From Camellia lanceoleosa (Eukaryota; Streptophyta; Magnoliopsida; Ericales; Theaceae), in the NCBI GenBank assembly GCA_025200525.1, contig CM045758.1, forward strand, positions 194,964,463 to 195,028,462: 64,000 bases of DNA. Reading direction: 5' to 3'. Positions 47,414-59,035 of this stretch are shown here, one piece after another (the first letter of the stretch is position 1; each line of letters opens with the position of its first letter). The notes under the pieces are model-generated. The model saw nothing but the letters and a program-made list of their open reading frames with translations, was not told the origin of the DNA and did not search any database. The position numbers and the translations under genes were made by a program.

Positions 47414-49348
47414 TGTAACGACCCAAAACCATATGATGTCATTTTCAGTAATTAATTATGTGTTTACGTGATTTAATTGAGAAAAATCTGTTCGAATTAG
47501 TAAAATACCTGTTGAGATGACGACTTCGGGACTGAAATCGATGATCGTAATGAATTCAGAAAATGGAATTGAGCGTACCTATATGATACTGGGAATATTT
47601 AGAACCATTCGAAACGATAAATCGAAGACTGAAATCTGTCTGATTCGTAAGGTTTGTTTGGTTCAAGTGTTTTGGTTTAATTGATTCATTTGATATTTAT
47701 ATACTATATAGATAAGGATGTTTTGGCCTCTTGGACTCAAAAAGGAAGGAAAGAAAAATTTAGAAAAGAGAGAGAAGTCGTGAGAAGGGAAATCAAGAAG
47801 GAAGAGGAGTGAGAGCAAGAGGAAAAAGGGGAGATTGAGCTTAAACCTTCCAATTAAGAGGATCAAGGTAAGAATTTCATGAATTAAGTTGTTGATCTTT
47901 GATCTCTAGCATATGAACTCAAGATTATGGCTTAAAGTAATAGGAATCATGTATATTTGAGGAAGAACCTCCATGGCTATAGAGATGTGAAGTTGTATGT
48001 ATATGTTTATGGGTATTTATCTTAACTTAAGATTGAGCTTCCACATGATGTTTTGAGTATTGATTAAAGTTGTAAGGGTTAATTCAAGTTGTTTTTCAAG
48101 AGTTTTGGGATTTGTATTTCATGTATTGGGTATGGATTTGTAAAGGAAGAAGGAAGCCATGGTTTCAAAGAAGAGAATCAGAGTTTCGGACTTTTGCATG
48201 GTCCGCTCGAGCGGAGATAATCCCGCTCGAGCGTAGAAATCACCCTTCCAAAATTTTTTGAGTTTCTGATCCGCTCGAGCGGACAAGTGGGCGCTCGAGC
48301 GGTAAGGCTATTTCAGGAAAAGTTTGGGCAGTTGAATCAAATGATTTCTAGCATGTAAATGGCACCATTGAGCATCTTATGAGCATGAATTAGAGCAAAG
48401 AAGATTAGAATGAGCATGGAATGAAATAAAGGAAATGATGACATGTATGAATTGTATGAGTTAATGAGTTACGTATCTGATGATGATATGATAAGAAATG
48501 TGTTATGTTGTTGATGTTTACAGACAACGTGAAGACCGTGTACTCGGTATCAAGAATCCTTTGTAAGTAACATTTTTAAAGATATGTTATTATGAATTAT
48601 GTTCAAGGGCAAGTGTTATGATATGTTTAAATGATAATGTTTTACGTGAATGAAAGTCTTGATTGTGAATCTAGTATGGCGTCCATAGATAGTTTTAGTT
48701 GTGGGGGCGACATAGGCGTGTGCGCTTGAGTCATGGGGGGATATGTAGGCCCATGACCATTCTACGAGATCTCGGTATGTGTTTAATTACTCTAGTCGTT
48801 AAATGCATGTTATGTTATGTTATTATATGAACTATAGATGCGCCATTATGTATGTTCTATATGATGACTGTTGACTGATTGATTATGATGTTTTATTACG
48901 GTTTTACTTAAAATGTTAGACTTCATTCACTAACCCCTTTACGTTACTGTTACTTGCTGGGCTTTAGCTCACCCCCGTATATATGTATTTATAGGTGGAA
49001 GTCAAGCCTAAGCGGAGTTCAAGCCGAGCGCCCGTTTGTAAGCCAACGAGTTTTGGATGCCTCGGGCTAGGCACGGAAGGCCGTTTTTTGTCTTGTTTTT
49101 GTTGTATTTTGTGGGCATTGTGTTGTATATATTGTAGATGATCATGTTATGTAAAGATAGTGGGTAATTAACTCATCTTTTGGCATGTAAATGTATGTTC
49201 ATATAAATGTCTGACTCTTGGACTATTAGTTTACGCATTTGCTTCATGAGCCCTTTATTTATGTTTTGCATGGAGAGGCCTGTGGTAATCCCCGGATTAC
49301 TGGCCGGTCTCGTCACCGAACTTCTAGGGGCGGGTTCGGGGCGTGACA
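47414..49348 (+). mobile_element. Solo LTR, 1935 bp, TSD CTACA
   Basis: It begins TGTAACGACCC and ends GGGGCGTGACA, with exact CTACA at 47409-47413 and 49349-49353. It contains a TATA-like run (about 47697-47712), a GA-rich leader (about 47745-47840) with an AAGGTAAGAA donor-like site, and four XhoI-centred palindromes at 48203-48302. It is the youngest insertion in the nest. Confidence 0.93.
48203..48302. repeat. Four CCGCTCGAGCGG palindromes in two pairs
   Basis: Starts are 48203, 48223, 48271 and 48291. Each pair is 20 bp apart and the pairs are 48 bp apart. Copies 1 and 3 are perfect 12-mers; copies 2 and 4 each differ at one outer base (CCGCTCGAGCGT and GCGCTCGAGCGG). The surroundings are AT-rich, so these stand out sharply. 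Confidence 0.9.
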
Positions 49349-51543
49349 CTACAGCACTAAAATTGAGCAAGCTCGAGACCCTATTCAAAAAATCCCAGGG
49401 AGTAAAGGCTATCTCGGATATCGAGGATGGATATACCGATGTGGCCGTGACATTGCCGGACAGATTCAAAATGCCACAGATCGATCGCTTCGATAGGTCC
49501 GGAGATCCCATGGTCCACCTTCGGCTATTTTCAGATATATTGCGGCCAATGGGCCTAACCAGACCATAGAAGCTTTCGCTATTTGGCCGGACCCTGTCGG
49601 GAGTGGCTGCTATCTGGTATGCGAAGTTGGAGGATGATGTCAAGCGGAGTTGGGACGAAATGGCCGAGGCCTTTGTTGCACAATACTCTTATAACACCCA
49701 AATTGAGATTACCACTCGTGATCTCGAAACAACAAGGAAGGAGCCCAAAGAGAGTTTCTCGGATTTTGTGACCCGGTGGAGGGCGAAGGCCTCGATGATG
49801 ACTTTAAGGCCCACCGATAAGGACCAGATTAGGATGATTATGCGCAATCTCCAACCAAAACTGATGCAAAAGATGATTGTACTCCCCTTCCCCACATTTT
49901 CGGATATGCACGAGATGGGGGTACAAATTGAAGATGCAATGAAACAGGGTCTGATTGACCAAGACAGGGAGCAACCCCGGAGAACTTTTAACCGCAACAA
50001 CAACGCAGGCCCGAGTGGCGCTGCAACTGCAAGAACTTCGGAGGTTAGCATGGTCGCCACCATTCCCCCTCCCCTTCCAAGGCCTATGGCAGCCACACCC
50101 TTTTCCGGTGCATCCGAAAGCAGTACCCAGACCATTAAATACCAACCTAGAGGCCAAAGAACCTTCATCCCACTGTACATGCCCCTGTCCAAAGCTCTAG
50201 GGGTCTTAATCAGAAAAGGGCATCTAAAACCCCTGGAGCCGAGGCCGTTACCAAATCCACTCCCCCCCACTCACAACCCAGCCAAGTATTGTGCATATCA
50301 CCAGCAACACGATCATGACACAGACCAATGCTTCAGATTGCGTCATGAGATTCAGGATCTCATTGACAAACATGTGATTTTGCCACCAGAAAGACCCAAT
50401 GTTACAACCAACCCACTCCCTACATACAACCCAGCTCCACCTCCCAAAAGAGTCAACTTTATCCAGACTGGGGTCGTGTCTTACCATCCTAGCATCTATA
50501 TCACTCCCTCCCATCTACCTAAGCCGGAGGTGTTCCTTCCCGACTGCACTGACTTTTTGTGCATGTTGGACATCTCTACAACCCAACCTGAGCCAATGGT
50601 GGTGGCCATGGAAGACAGTGCAAGGGAGATGGCAAAGGAGGATGGAACTATTGAGTCAGGGTTTGAGCAGTCTGGGAATTTCGTTGGGGGAGCCTATGAT
50701 CCGAGTGAGTACATTCTGTCAGCAGGCCAGTCCGAGCCAAGTATAGAATTGCCAGAGAGAGAGGAACTGTGTGTGATCTGGGGGGATGGATTTGAGCAAG
50801 GGGTAGGTGATCTGACGGCCGTAGAAGAGGGCTTTGCCAACCTACAGTTTTTCGATGACCAAGAATCAGGGGGCACAGCAGTCAACTGGTTTGATTATGA
50901 GGAATCGGCAGAGGCCACTGGATGGCTGGATGATCAACCAGATGTGGTGGAAAAGTTCCAACCAGAACAAGGCCCGACAGGGGCGAGGGTATCAGTGGTG
51001 GCCAGAAGGGCCGAGAGTCAGAGTACATTGCTGGAGAGCGATGGTACGAAGAATTTCGCTCAGAACAGGGGCATTGTGGATGCAGGGAAAACTGAACAAC
51101 AAACTGCACTAACGCAGGTGGAACAAGAAAAGATTTGGGATTCTGAGAGAATCCGGAAAGCCAAAACCCATGAAGTAATTGAAAGTGCTGTGGACACGAG
51201 GACAGAAGATGTTGTGAACATACGGGCTGAAAATGCTACAGGTACAATCATGCCGGAACCAGACAAGTGCCTTTCGAATGCCAACGAGATGTGGTGGGAA
51301 GACGATGATTTATGTCTTGCCCACACAGACGATGATTGGGGAAGCAATCAACCAGACGACACCTGGTACCTCGATGAGGTTGACCACATGACAAAAAGAG
51401 GGTGGTACTTCAAGCACCCACACCTAGACCAACCCGAGGCATCTGGGAAGGATAAAGAAGCTGAGAAGCAGAAGAAGAAGCAAATCGAAGAGGAAGCTGT
51501 GCTGACGCAGTTAAAGAAGATACAAGCAGACATCTCCATCTAG

Positions 51544-53037
51544 GGACTGCTTATGGCGTCACGAGTGCACAGGCAGGTTGTCCTATCTGCTATGGACAAG
51601 GCTAAACTCTCTATAAATACCATACCAGAGCAGCTGGTTGGACTGGTCTTTCCGGAATGAGGTTCCCCGATGATAACCTTTTCAAACAAAGAACTGCCGC
51701 CTGAGGGCGCAAGTCATAACAAACCCCTCTACATCTCTGTGGAATGTAGAGACAAGTGGGTGCTAGTGGTTCTTGTAGACACGGGATCCGCCATTAATGT
51801 GTGCTAGTCAAGGACAACATATGCAATCGGGTTAAAGCCCGCGGACTTCGTGCCGACTACTCAAGTGATCAGAGCCTATGACAACACTAGTAGGGAGGTG
51901 ATGGGAACTGTCAAAATTCAAACCTAGGTTGGTCCTGGGCAACACAACATTGAATTCCATGTCTTGGACGTTCCTGCAACCTTTAACCTACTCTTGAGGT
52001 GACCTTGGTTGCACCAAGTAAAGGCAGTCTCTTCCACTCTACATCAGATGGTGAAATACCCTTATGGAAAGGGAGTAGCCATTGTTTTTGGGAATTCATC
52101 CATGCATCCACCTCCGGAGGTATCTACACCAGTCTTGGAAATCGAGCACGGCACGGAGGATATGTTCTTATCAGGGTTTACTCTGGCTGAGGCTCGGGTT
52201 GTGCAGAATATCATGGTTGTTAATAAGGGAGTGTACGTCAATGCTCAATCTGTATACCTCATGAACAAGCTACAACACATCCCTGGGATGGGATTAGGAA
52301 AGAGCGGCCGGAAGGGCGTCACAGCATTGGCCGAAGTGCCACACAACCCTCATACCTTTGGATTGGGTTATCAACCCACCAAAGAAGATTGGTTAAGGAA
52401 GGGAAAAGAAATGGCTGGAAAAGCCAGAGCAAAGAAGGCCGGGAAGCCATTTGAGTTGATACATAGGCCCATTCAGGGTACCCTAAACGGACGTTTCGTC
52501 CGGGAGGGGAAAGACTTTCATTTTTGTGGCTTCCCAGAGCTGTGGCTAAACGCAGAGAAGAAGCACGTACCAGGCTTCGAGATTTTCTTTGACCTACAAT
52601 TATCTGGGGATGATGTTGCCGAAGTGCAGACAGACCCATTAGCTGAGGTTGAGCAGTGTAAGGTAGTGGATTCTGAGGGTGCTGAAATTGAAATGGGGGT
52701 AGCACTGGCATGTCTACTTTCAGATCCTCTGATCGACCATAAGTGCTTGGGAGATAACTTCTCGGTTTCCATGATTGGGGATGAAACGGCTGCGAGCCTA
52801 CCAGCAACTATTTTGGATGCATCTATCGCACCCTCTCTCACTTGGCAATACGAAGAGGGATTTTTGTCAGTGATCTTAGGTCAGGTAGTGAGCCGGAATC
52901 TGATTCCACTGAATCTTGTGAGTCGGAATCAGGTTCCAGCTCGACTGAGTCTAAGTCTGGTAATCCTGGGGATGATAACCCGGATGCCACAATCTTGTCC
53001 AGGTCGTCTTTTTCTTTCTCATTTGAGTCTGTTGTAA
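51544..53037 (+). pseudogene. Element II protease and G-patch region
   Basis: After the gag stop the frame continues (LLMASRVHRQVVLSAMDKAK) with stops at about 51658, 51808, 51928 and 52000. The protease active site reads VLVDTGSAIN (about 51775), with the catalytic Asp present. Downstream (52009-53037) the frame YLMNKLQHIPGMGLGKSGRK, then TFGLGYQP, resembles a G-patch, an RNA-binding module also found after some retroviral and Tat-type proteases. A frame change near 52860 leads into the RT leader. Confidence 0.8.
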
Positions 53038-54000
53038 CCAAGGAATCGGACGATTTGGATGTGCTTAATGAGAATCAAATAGCTGTGGTTTCTGAGTACT
53101 TTTCTATGCCCTTAATTTATTGCATAAACTCAGACTTTCAAAATTTTGATGAAAACGACGAGGAAGAAATTCCTCCGGTTTTGCAATGCTTAATTGAACA
53201 AGAGCAAGAGAGATTTGTTAAACCCCTAATGGATGAAATCACTATCGTAAATATTGGTACTAAGGAGGACCCGCGGCTGGTCCAGATCGGGTCCACGTTG
53301 TCTTCAGAGGAACGCGAGTGCTTAGTCGCTTTGTTAAAAGATTTCAAAGATGTTTTCGCGTGGTCCTACGAAGACATGCCTGGGATCGATCCTAAGATTG
53401 TATAGCACCGGATCTCTCTTGATCCCGAGGCCCGACCCGTCAAACAGAAGCTCAGGAGGATCCGCCCAGATTGGGCTCAAGATTAAGGAAGAGGTCACCA
53501 AGCAAATCGACGCAGGCTTCCTGCTGGTATCCGAATACCCGACTTGGTTGGCCAACATCGTTCCAGTGCTGAAAAAGGATGGCAGAATTCGAGTATGCAT
53601 GGATTTCAGGGACTTGAACAGAGCCAGTCCGAAGGACGACTTTCCCTTGCCGTATATTGACGAGCTAGTGGACTTCATAGCAGGGCATGCTTTGCTCTCA
53701 TTCATGGATGGCTTCTCAAGATACAATCTGATAGTGATGGCACCAGAAGACCAGGAAAAGACTGCATTCACCACCCTGTGGGGGACATACTGCTACAGAG
53801 TGATGCCGTTTGGGTTGAAGAATGCTGGGGCTACTTATCAACGGGCTGCGACCACGATATTGCACGATATGATCCACAAAGAGGTTGAGGTGTACGTGGA
53901 CAACATGATTGTCAAGTCCAAAGAAACAGAGGGCCACTACACCGCCTTGCAAAAGTTCTTTTAAAGGATCAGAGAATTCCGGTTGCGGCTGAATCCTCAA
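53038..54000 (+). pseudogene. Element II reverse transcriptase
   Basis: The leader has DFKDVFAWSYEDMPGIDP (about 53340-53395), then a TAG (53403-53405) and a frame change near 53475. Palm motifs follow: IRVCMDFRDLNRASPKDDF, FMDGFSRYN, MPFGLKNAGATYQ. The active site reads YVDN (53893-53904) rather than YVDD/YIDD, so one metal-binding Asp is lost. A TAA at 53962-53964 breaks the frame before the thumb. The enzyme cannot be active. Confidence 0.88.
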
Positions 54001-54603
54001 AAATGTACGTTTGGCGTTACAGCGAGAAAAATGCTAGGGTTTCTGATTACACAGAGAGGTATCGAAGTCGACCCTTCTAAAATCAAGGCCATCCTAGAAA
54101 TGCCCCCACCAACGATTGAAAAGGAGGTGCGAGGCTTTTTGGGTAAAGTGCAATTCATAAGACGGTTTATCTCAAAATTAACCTTGACTTGTGAACCACT
54201 TTTTAGTCTCCTGAAGAAAGGAAAGAAGTTCCAATGGGACAGCCGATGCCAAACTGCTTTTGAACAGATCAAGGAATACTTACAGAACTCGCCCGTGTTG
54301 TCACCGCCAGAGCCGGGAAAACCGTTGATATTGTACCTTTCAGTGACTGAGACTACGATGGGCTGTATGCTCGCACAAGAATCAGAAGACAGGGTGGAGA
54401 AAGCCATCTACTATCTGAGCAAGAAGATGCTAAAATATGAGACTCGCTACACACTTTTGGAGAAGGCTTGCTTAGCTTTGGTATGGGCTACCAGGAAGCT
54501 GCGACACTACTTGTTAGCTCACTCTGTAATGTTGGTTTCATGACTCGATCCCATCAAATATCTTTTCGAGAAACCAGCACTTACGGGTAGGCTAGCTCGT
54601 TGG
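54001..54603 (+). pseudogene. Element II RT thumb/connection and RNase H
   Basis: The connection FLGKVQFIRRFISKL is followed by RNase H-like residues (LILYLSVTETTMGCMLAQ, YTLLEKACLALVWATRKLR). A TGA at 54541-54543 breaks the frame. In most Ty3/gypsy RNase H domains the first acidic residue is Asp; here the aligned position is not clearly Asp (SVTETT), so activity is doubtful. Confidence 0.82.
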
Positions 54604-55260
54604 TTGCTGTTGCTCTCTGAATTCGATGTGAAGTATGTGACACGCAAGTCAGTCAAGGGAAGAGCAGTAGCAGAATTCTTAGCCGACCATCCAGTGGAAG
54701 GGGATGAAGTAGTTGAGTACTTATTCCCAGATGAGGCCATTTTGCACATCGACGACGAAACTTGGACGATGTACTTTGACGGAGCGTCAAACCAGTACAG
54801 GTATGGGATAGGAGTGTTGCTGATAGCACCTGACAAGTCCCGTATCCCTCTACCCTTCAAACTCTGGTTCAAAGTCTCGAACAACGAAACAGAATATGAG
54901 GCATGCATCGCCGGTCTAGAAGCAGCCCTGGAACTAAGGGCAAGACGGTTGGACGTCATCGGGGACTCGAATCTTGTTGTGTCTCAAGCAAAAGGAGACT
55001 GGAAAGTCAAAGAAGAAAAGATGATGATGTATCACCAGACCTTGGATTTGTTAATTCCTCGGTTTGAGAAGCTAAACTTTGCTCATCTACTAAGAGAAAA
55101 CAACATGTTCGCAGATTTTTTAGCAACTCTATCTTCCATGATAGACATCCCATTCGGAGTCCAGATGCGTCCAGTCATCATTGACCAGAAATTTGCGCCA
55201 GCCTATGAGTCGATTGCTGCTATAGATGAAGTTCAGGACGAAAACCCCTGGTATCACGAC
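54604..55260 (+). pseudogene. Element II second (archaeal-type) RNase H
   Basis: The domain follows the tether FLADHPV. Acidic positions are D in MYFDGASN, E in NETEYEAC and D in VIGDSNLV. Together with the first RNase H this dual arrangement marks the Tat/Ogre group. This segment is one of the few intact stretches of the polyprotein (open from 54604 to 55518). Confidence 0.85.
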
Positions 55261-56470
55261 ATTTGGAACTTCTTGGAGAAAGAGATGTACCCACCAAGGG
55301 TAAATGCCAAGGATAAAAGGGCAATCAGAAGAATGGCCGTTCAGTTCATCATCTGTGGGGGTAAGCTGTATAAGAGAGGCCATCTGGGAATGCATAAGCT
55401 GTGTGTCGATGCCGAAGAATCAAAGCATCTAATAGAAGCCATCCATGGAGGGGAATGCGATGCACATATGAATGGAGTCATGCTAGCACGGAAGATCCTT
55501 AGACAGGGTTACTACTAGTCCACCATGGAGGAGGATTGTATCAGTTTTGTCCGGCGATGCCACAAGTGTCAAATTCATGCAAATCGCATGAACATTCCGC
55601 CGTCGAAGCTGTACAATATGACTTCGCCATGGCCATTTTCAGTTTGGGGAATTGATGTGATCGGGACCGTCACTCCAAAGGGGTTGAATGGGCATGAGTT
55701 CATCCCGGTTGCGATAGATTATTTCACGAAGTAGGTCGAGGCCCAATCTTATGCAGTGTTGAAGGCTTCACATGTCGCGAAGTTCATCAGAAACAACATC
55801 ATCTGTCGCTACGGGGTCCCAAACGAGATAATTTTAGATAACGGTTCCCACTTCAAGAAGGAAGTGATTGACTTGTTGGAGAAATACAACGTGGCTTTTC
55901 ATAAGTCATCCACATATCGGCCGCAAACCAATGGAGCAGTTGAGGCCGCCAACAAGAACATCAAACACATACTGCAGAAGATGGTGGAAACCTACCGGGA
56001 CTGGCCAGATAAGCTACCATTTGCTCTGTGGGGCTACCGGACTTCAATCAGAACTTCTACTGGGGTGACTCTGTATTCATTGGTTTATGGGATGGAGGTC
56101 GTTCTACCTATCGAGATTGAGATTCCGTCATTGCGAGTGTTGGCCGAGTGTCAAATAGCCGAAGCAGATTGGCAGCAGAGCAGGTTTGAGGAACTCATGC
56201 TATTTGATGAGAGAAGATTGAAGGCACTGTACCATGTTCAAGGTTACCAGCGCAGAATTGCCCGGGTTTTCAATAAGAAAGTTAAGTCCAGGAATCTAAA
56301 GGAAGGAGATGTGGTGCTCAAGGACAACTGAGCTCCTATCCACGACCCAAGGGGCAAGTTCAGACCCAATTGGACTGGTCCCTACATCATTAAGTCTATC
56401 TGGTCAGGTGGAGCTGTGGTTCTGATGGATCTAGATGGCTTAGAGTTCTCATAACCGATCAATATGGACA
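55261..56470 (+). pseudogene. Element II integrase
   Basis: The zinc-binding region shows IHGGECDAH and CHKCQIH. The core acidic residues are D in WGIDVIG, D in IILDNGSHF and E in NGAVEAANK. Stops at 55516-55518, 55732-55734, 56329-56331 and about 56452 break it; most are at expected Trp positions (TGG to TAG or TGA). The C-terminal part (RPNWTGPYIIK) is present. The end of pol lies near 56490. Confidence 0.87.
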
Positions 56471-57215
56471 AGTTGAAGAAATATTACCCTTGAGAGGCTC
56501 GCTAGGCCGAAAACCCGAAAGGGCGACCTAGGCAAAACTCAGAGCACAAAAAAATTTGAAATTACAAAAAACTGAGCTTGCAAGGTTGAAAACCCGCAAA
56601 GGGCGGCCTTGGCAAAAGTTAGAGCGTAAAAGGAGAGTGAAAATACCCGAGTGAACTCGAGTCTGAACTACGTAAGGCTTGATTCCCATCTTTGGGATAC
56701 GTAGGCAACTTCATCTTGAAGTTCAGCCATAAACTTTTCCCCGATCAACTTTGTCTATTTTGATTATCTCGGTCATCTTTGTCTATCAGCATTCATCGTG
56801 ATCTCCGGTGCAGTGCTTTTCAGACTAGGGGCAACTTTCCGTTGCCATGAAGTGCCGCGGTGCTATTCAGACTAGGGACAACTTTCCAGTTACAGGAATC
56901 CGGGGTTGTGCATTTCAGTGACAGATCTTAGGCGTGTCCAGTTCTGATCCATATCGAAAATGGTTTTGAAAAGTTTTAATAAAAGTTGACTTTGTTCAAA
57001 TTAATCTTTTTACAACTAAGACCATTTTTGGACCAAAGCGAAAAATTTTCAGTACCCACAACCTTCAATTTCATTGATTTCAATACAGAGTTCTCCTGCT
57101 CTTGCATACAAATTAAAGTTTCTTTTTTATTACATTCATAAAGAAAACTTGAAAGTACTGGTAAAGCAATAAATTCGGGGCATAGATAAGTCAGGTGTCC
57201 CTGCGCCTCCCGTGG
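56471..57215 (+). other. Element II region after pol
   Basis: No gene. Two related blocks (about 56503-56560 and 56580-56630) contain GAAAACCCG(C)AAAGGGCG and GGCAAAA. Another pair of TTCAGACTAGGG(G/A)CAACTTTCC lies near 56820-56900. These blocks are GC-richer than the host background. Confidence 0.55.
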
Positions 57216-58470
57216 TCAAGTCTCTGATGCCAAGCTGGGTCCAATCTGCGCCATTTCATTGAGCCAATCCAAGCACTCGTCAGTCAAACTGCAACTGAAA
57301 GTGGGAGCGGGGGCCATGAGCTCTCTAGTCCTCCACGCTGTGGCATACCGGGCAAGCTGTGTGCCTCGAACCGGGAATGTGGCAGGATACTCTATCCTTT
57401 CCGGCGGGCAAGTCTGATCATGACCGAACTGGCGCAGGAATTGGAATGGAAAGTAGAACACGCAGTGGGTCAGACCAATCAACTGGATCCCGGTCTGCCG
57501 GGACATGCTATAGCTTATTGCCGGGAGATTGAGCCAAGAACAACGCCAAGCGATGCGATTTGCGGACAAATTGCACATCCAGTCAAACCACCACCCTTCA
57601 TCAGGGGCATTGACCAGGCGTTGTTGAAAGAAGTAGCCGTGAGCTGAGTAGGCTGGGCAAGAGTCCACAACCTGTAATTTATCCATCAACCATACCTGGG
57701 AAGGGATGAAAAATAAGAGAATAAAGAATAGAGAGATGTACGATAAGAGAAAAGTAAGAAAAGGGTTTTGTGAGAAAAATCGAGCCTGAGGGCCGAGTGA
57801 TGTGAGCAATATATACGTGAGATTGGGTGGGAAACATTACCTGCAGTAGTAGTGGGCTTCCTGCGAATCTGGTCGTCTCCCGGCGATAGAAAGCATCTAA
57901 GCCTATCAGTGTTTCGGCCAAAGTCATGGCGATGCAGCTCTTTCCTTCCTTCAAGCCTTGAGCAACTTCGATCAGACGGATGCTAGATCCACTGAAGCCT
58001 GGGGCAAGCAGAAAGTAAGATAGCATGCACAAGCAAAGGGCGTGTTGCCGAAAACCTTGCCAATGATGGTTGCCACGGTCACTGGCGTTAGAAAAGCGAT
58101 GAATCAAGCCGAGGATGTCCAGTTCCCCATTGCAGATCAGAGACCGAGCATCATGCATGGTGAGTCCACACATCCGCCCTAAAGCTTGGGCGTGACCGAA
58201 GTGAAACTGTGGCAAAATTTCTTCATGGCGGTCGAATTCCGTCAAAACTTGAAAATCTTCGAAAGTCAAACATACCTCTTGCTCGCCGAAGCTAAAGACA
58301 TGTGTTATCGGGTTCCAAAACCTCGCCGCGGCATGAAGGAAAGGAAGGTGCAGCGGAGTACGGCTCAGCGTGAATAGTGCATTCAAGCCGAAACCCCGGA
58401 AGTTTAACTTCTCCGAGCCATCTAGAGAAGCGATCCATGCTGTGAGATTTTCGACGAGAAACGCCTCCAT
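57216..58470 (-). CDS. Element II antisense gene 1: intact two-exon DUF7745-like protein
   Basis: Exon 1 (58470-57841) opens MEAFLVENLTAWIAS; exon 2 (57695-57216) starts VWLMDKLQV. The intron 57840-57696 (145 bp) has GT...AG ends, phase 0. The joined frame is 369 residues without a stop. FWNPITHVFSFGEQEVCLTF in the first third and LAETLIGLDAFYRRE...GSPLLLQ before the splice fit proteins labelled DUF7745, a plant family found mostly with retrotransposons; biochemical function is unknown. The C-terminal part (residues 211-369) is Trp/Cys-rich. A TATA-like CTTTAAAAGC lies about 50 bp upstream, and a GGCCGGCC palindrome module beyond it. It is antisense to the retroelement and, unlike pol, undamaged. 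Confidence 0.75.
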
Positions 58471-58516
58471 TTTGGTGCAAAACTGAGATGAAATGAATAA
58501 ACCACGAGGCTAGAGC

Positions 58517-58640
58517 TTTTAAAGAGGATAAGACACTGTTCGAGGGACACGTGTCAAAAATTTGGTGGTTCCTGGGCTAGGTGGCCGGCCGGCCACCTTT
58601 TCTGGAAGGCCGGCCACCTCTCTTCCCTCAAATGCAAAAA
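58517..58640 (-). promoter_or_regulatory. Promoter module of antisense gene 1 with 18-bp palindrome
   Basis: The minus strand has CTTTAAAAGC (about 58517-58526) near the start. Further upstream are the perfect palindrome GGTGGCCGGCCGGCCACC (58580-58597) and two more GGCCGGCC blocks (about 58608-58620 and 58663-58672). The same block is found upstream of antisense gene 2. Confidence 0.5.
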
Positions 58641-58807
58641 ACTGGCTGGACAGTTCCCAAAGGTGGCCGGCCATGCTCCCAAGTGGATCTTTGCTACTGT
58701 TTTACCCTCTGGAAGGGAGTTCCTAGCATTTCCATGCATCGGGAGTGTCGAAGGCCTCCATTTCTCTCAGTTTCGGATGCATTCCGTCACCCAGATCGTC
58801 CGAAATG

Positions 58808-59035
58808 CACTTCGTTCATAGAGTTGTTGTTGTCTTGCTTATCGAGTTGTTCTTTTGCTTATCGAGTTGTTAAGTTTGTCGAGTTGTCAAGTCTTGTACA
58901 TTAAGTTGTTACTTTTTGTTTAATCAATTTTGTTGCACCTTACTTATCGAGTTGTCAACTTTGTTGTGTTTTGCTTATCGAGTTGTAAACTTGCTAAGAT
59001 TCTATTATTGTCTTGGTGAGTTAAGTTGTTTAGTT
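58808..59035. repeat. Degenerate TTATCGAGTTGT repeat
   Basis: About seven copies of (CT)TATCGAGTTGT or close variants are spaced 20-60 bp apart. It is part of the 3' region of Element II. Confidence 0.7.

Larger units (their letters stand above)
46934..51543 (+). pseudogene. Element II gag, split by a solo LTR
   Basis: The N-terminal part (46934-47413) has a Gln/Met-rich coiled coil (MEEMMRQLQESMRQMQED) and a Pro-rich segment. A solo LTR occupies 47414-49348. The gag domain resumes at 49354 with MPQIDRFDRSGDPMVHLRLF, a TAG at 49567-49569, then AAIWYAKLEDDVKRSWDEM and SFSDFVTRWRAKASMM. A knuckle-like CAYHQQHDHDTDQC (about 50290) and a long acidic C-terminal region follow to a TAG at 51541. 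This is typical Tat/Ogre gag. It is broken both by insertion and by point changes. Confidence 0.88.

Noticed and set aside
49689..50270. 193-codon minus-strand frame opposite Element II gag
   Set aside because: Shadow frame of gag without any recognisable motif.
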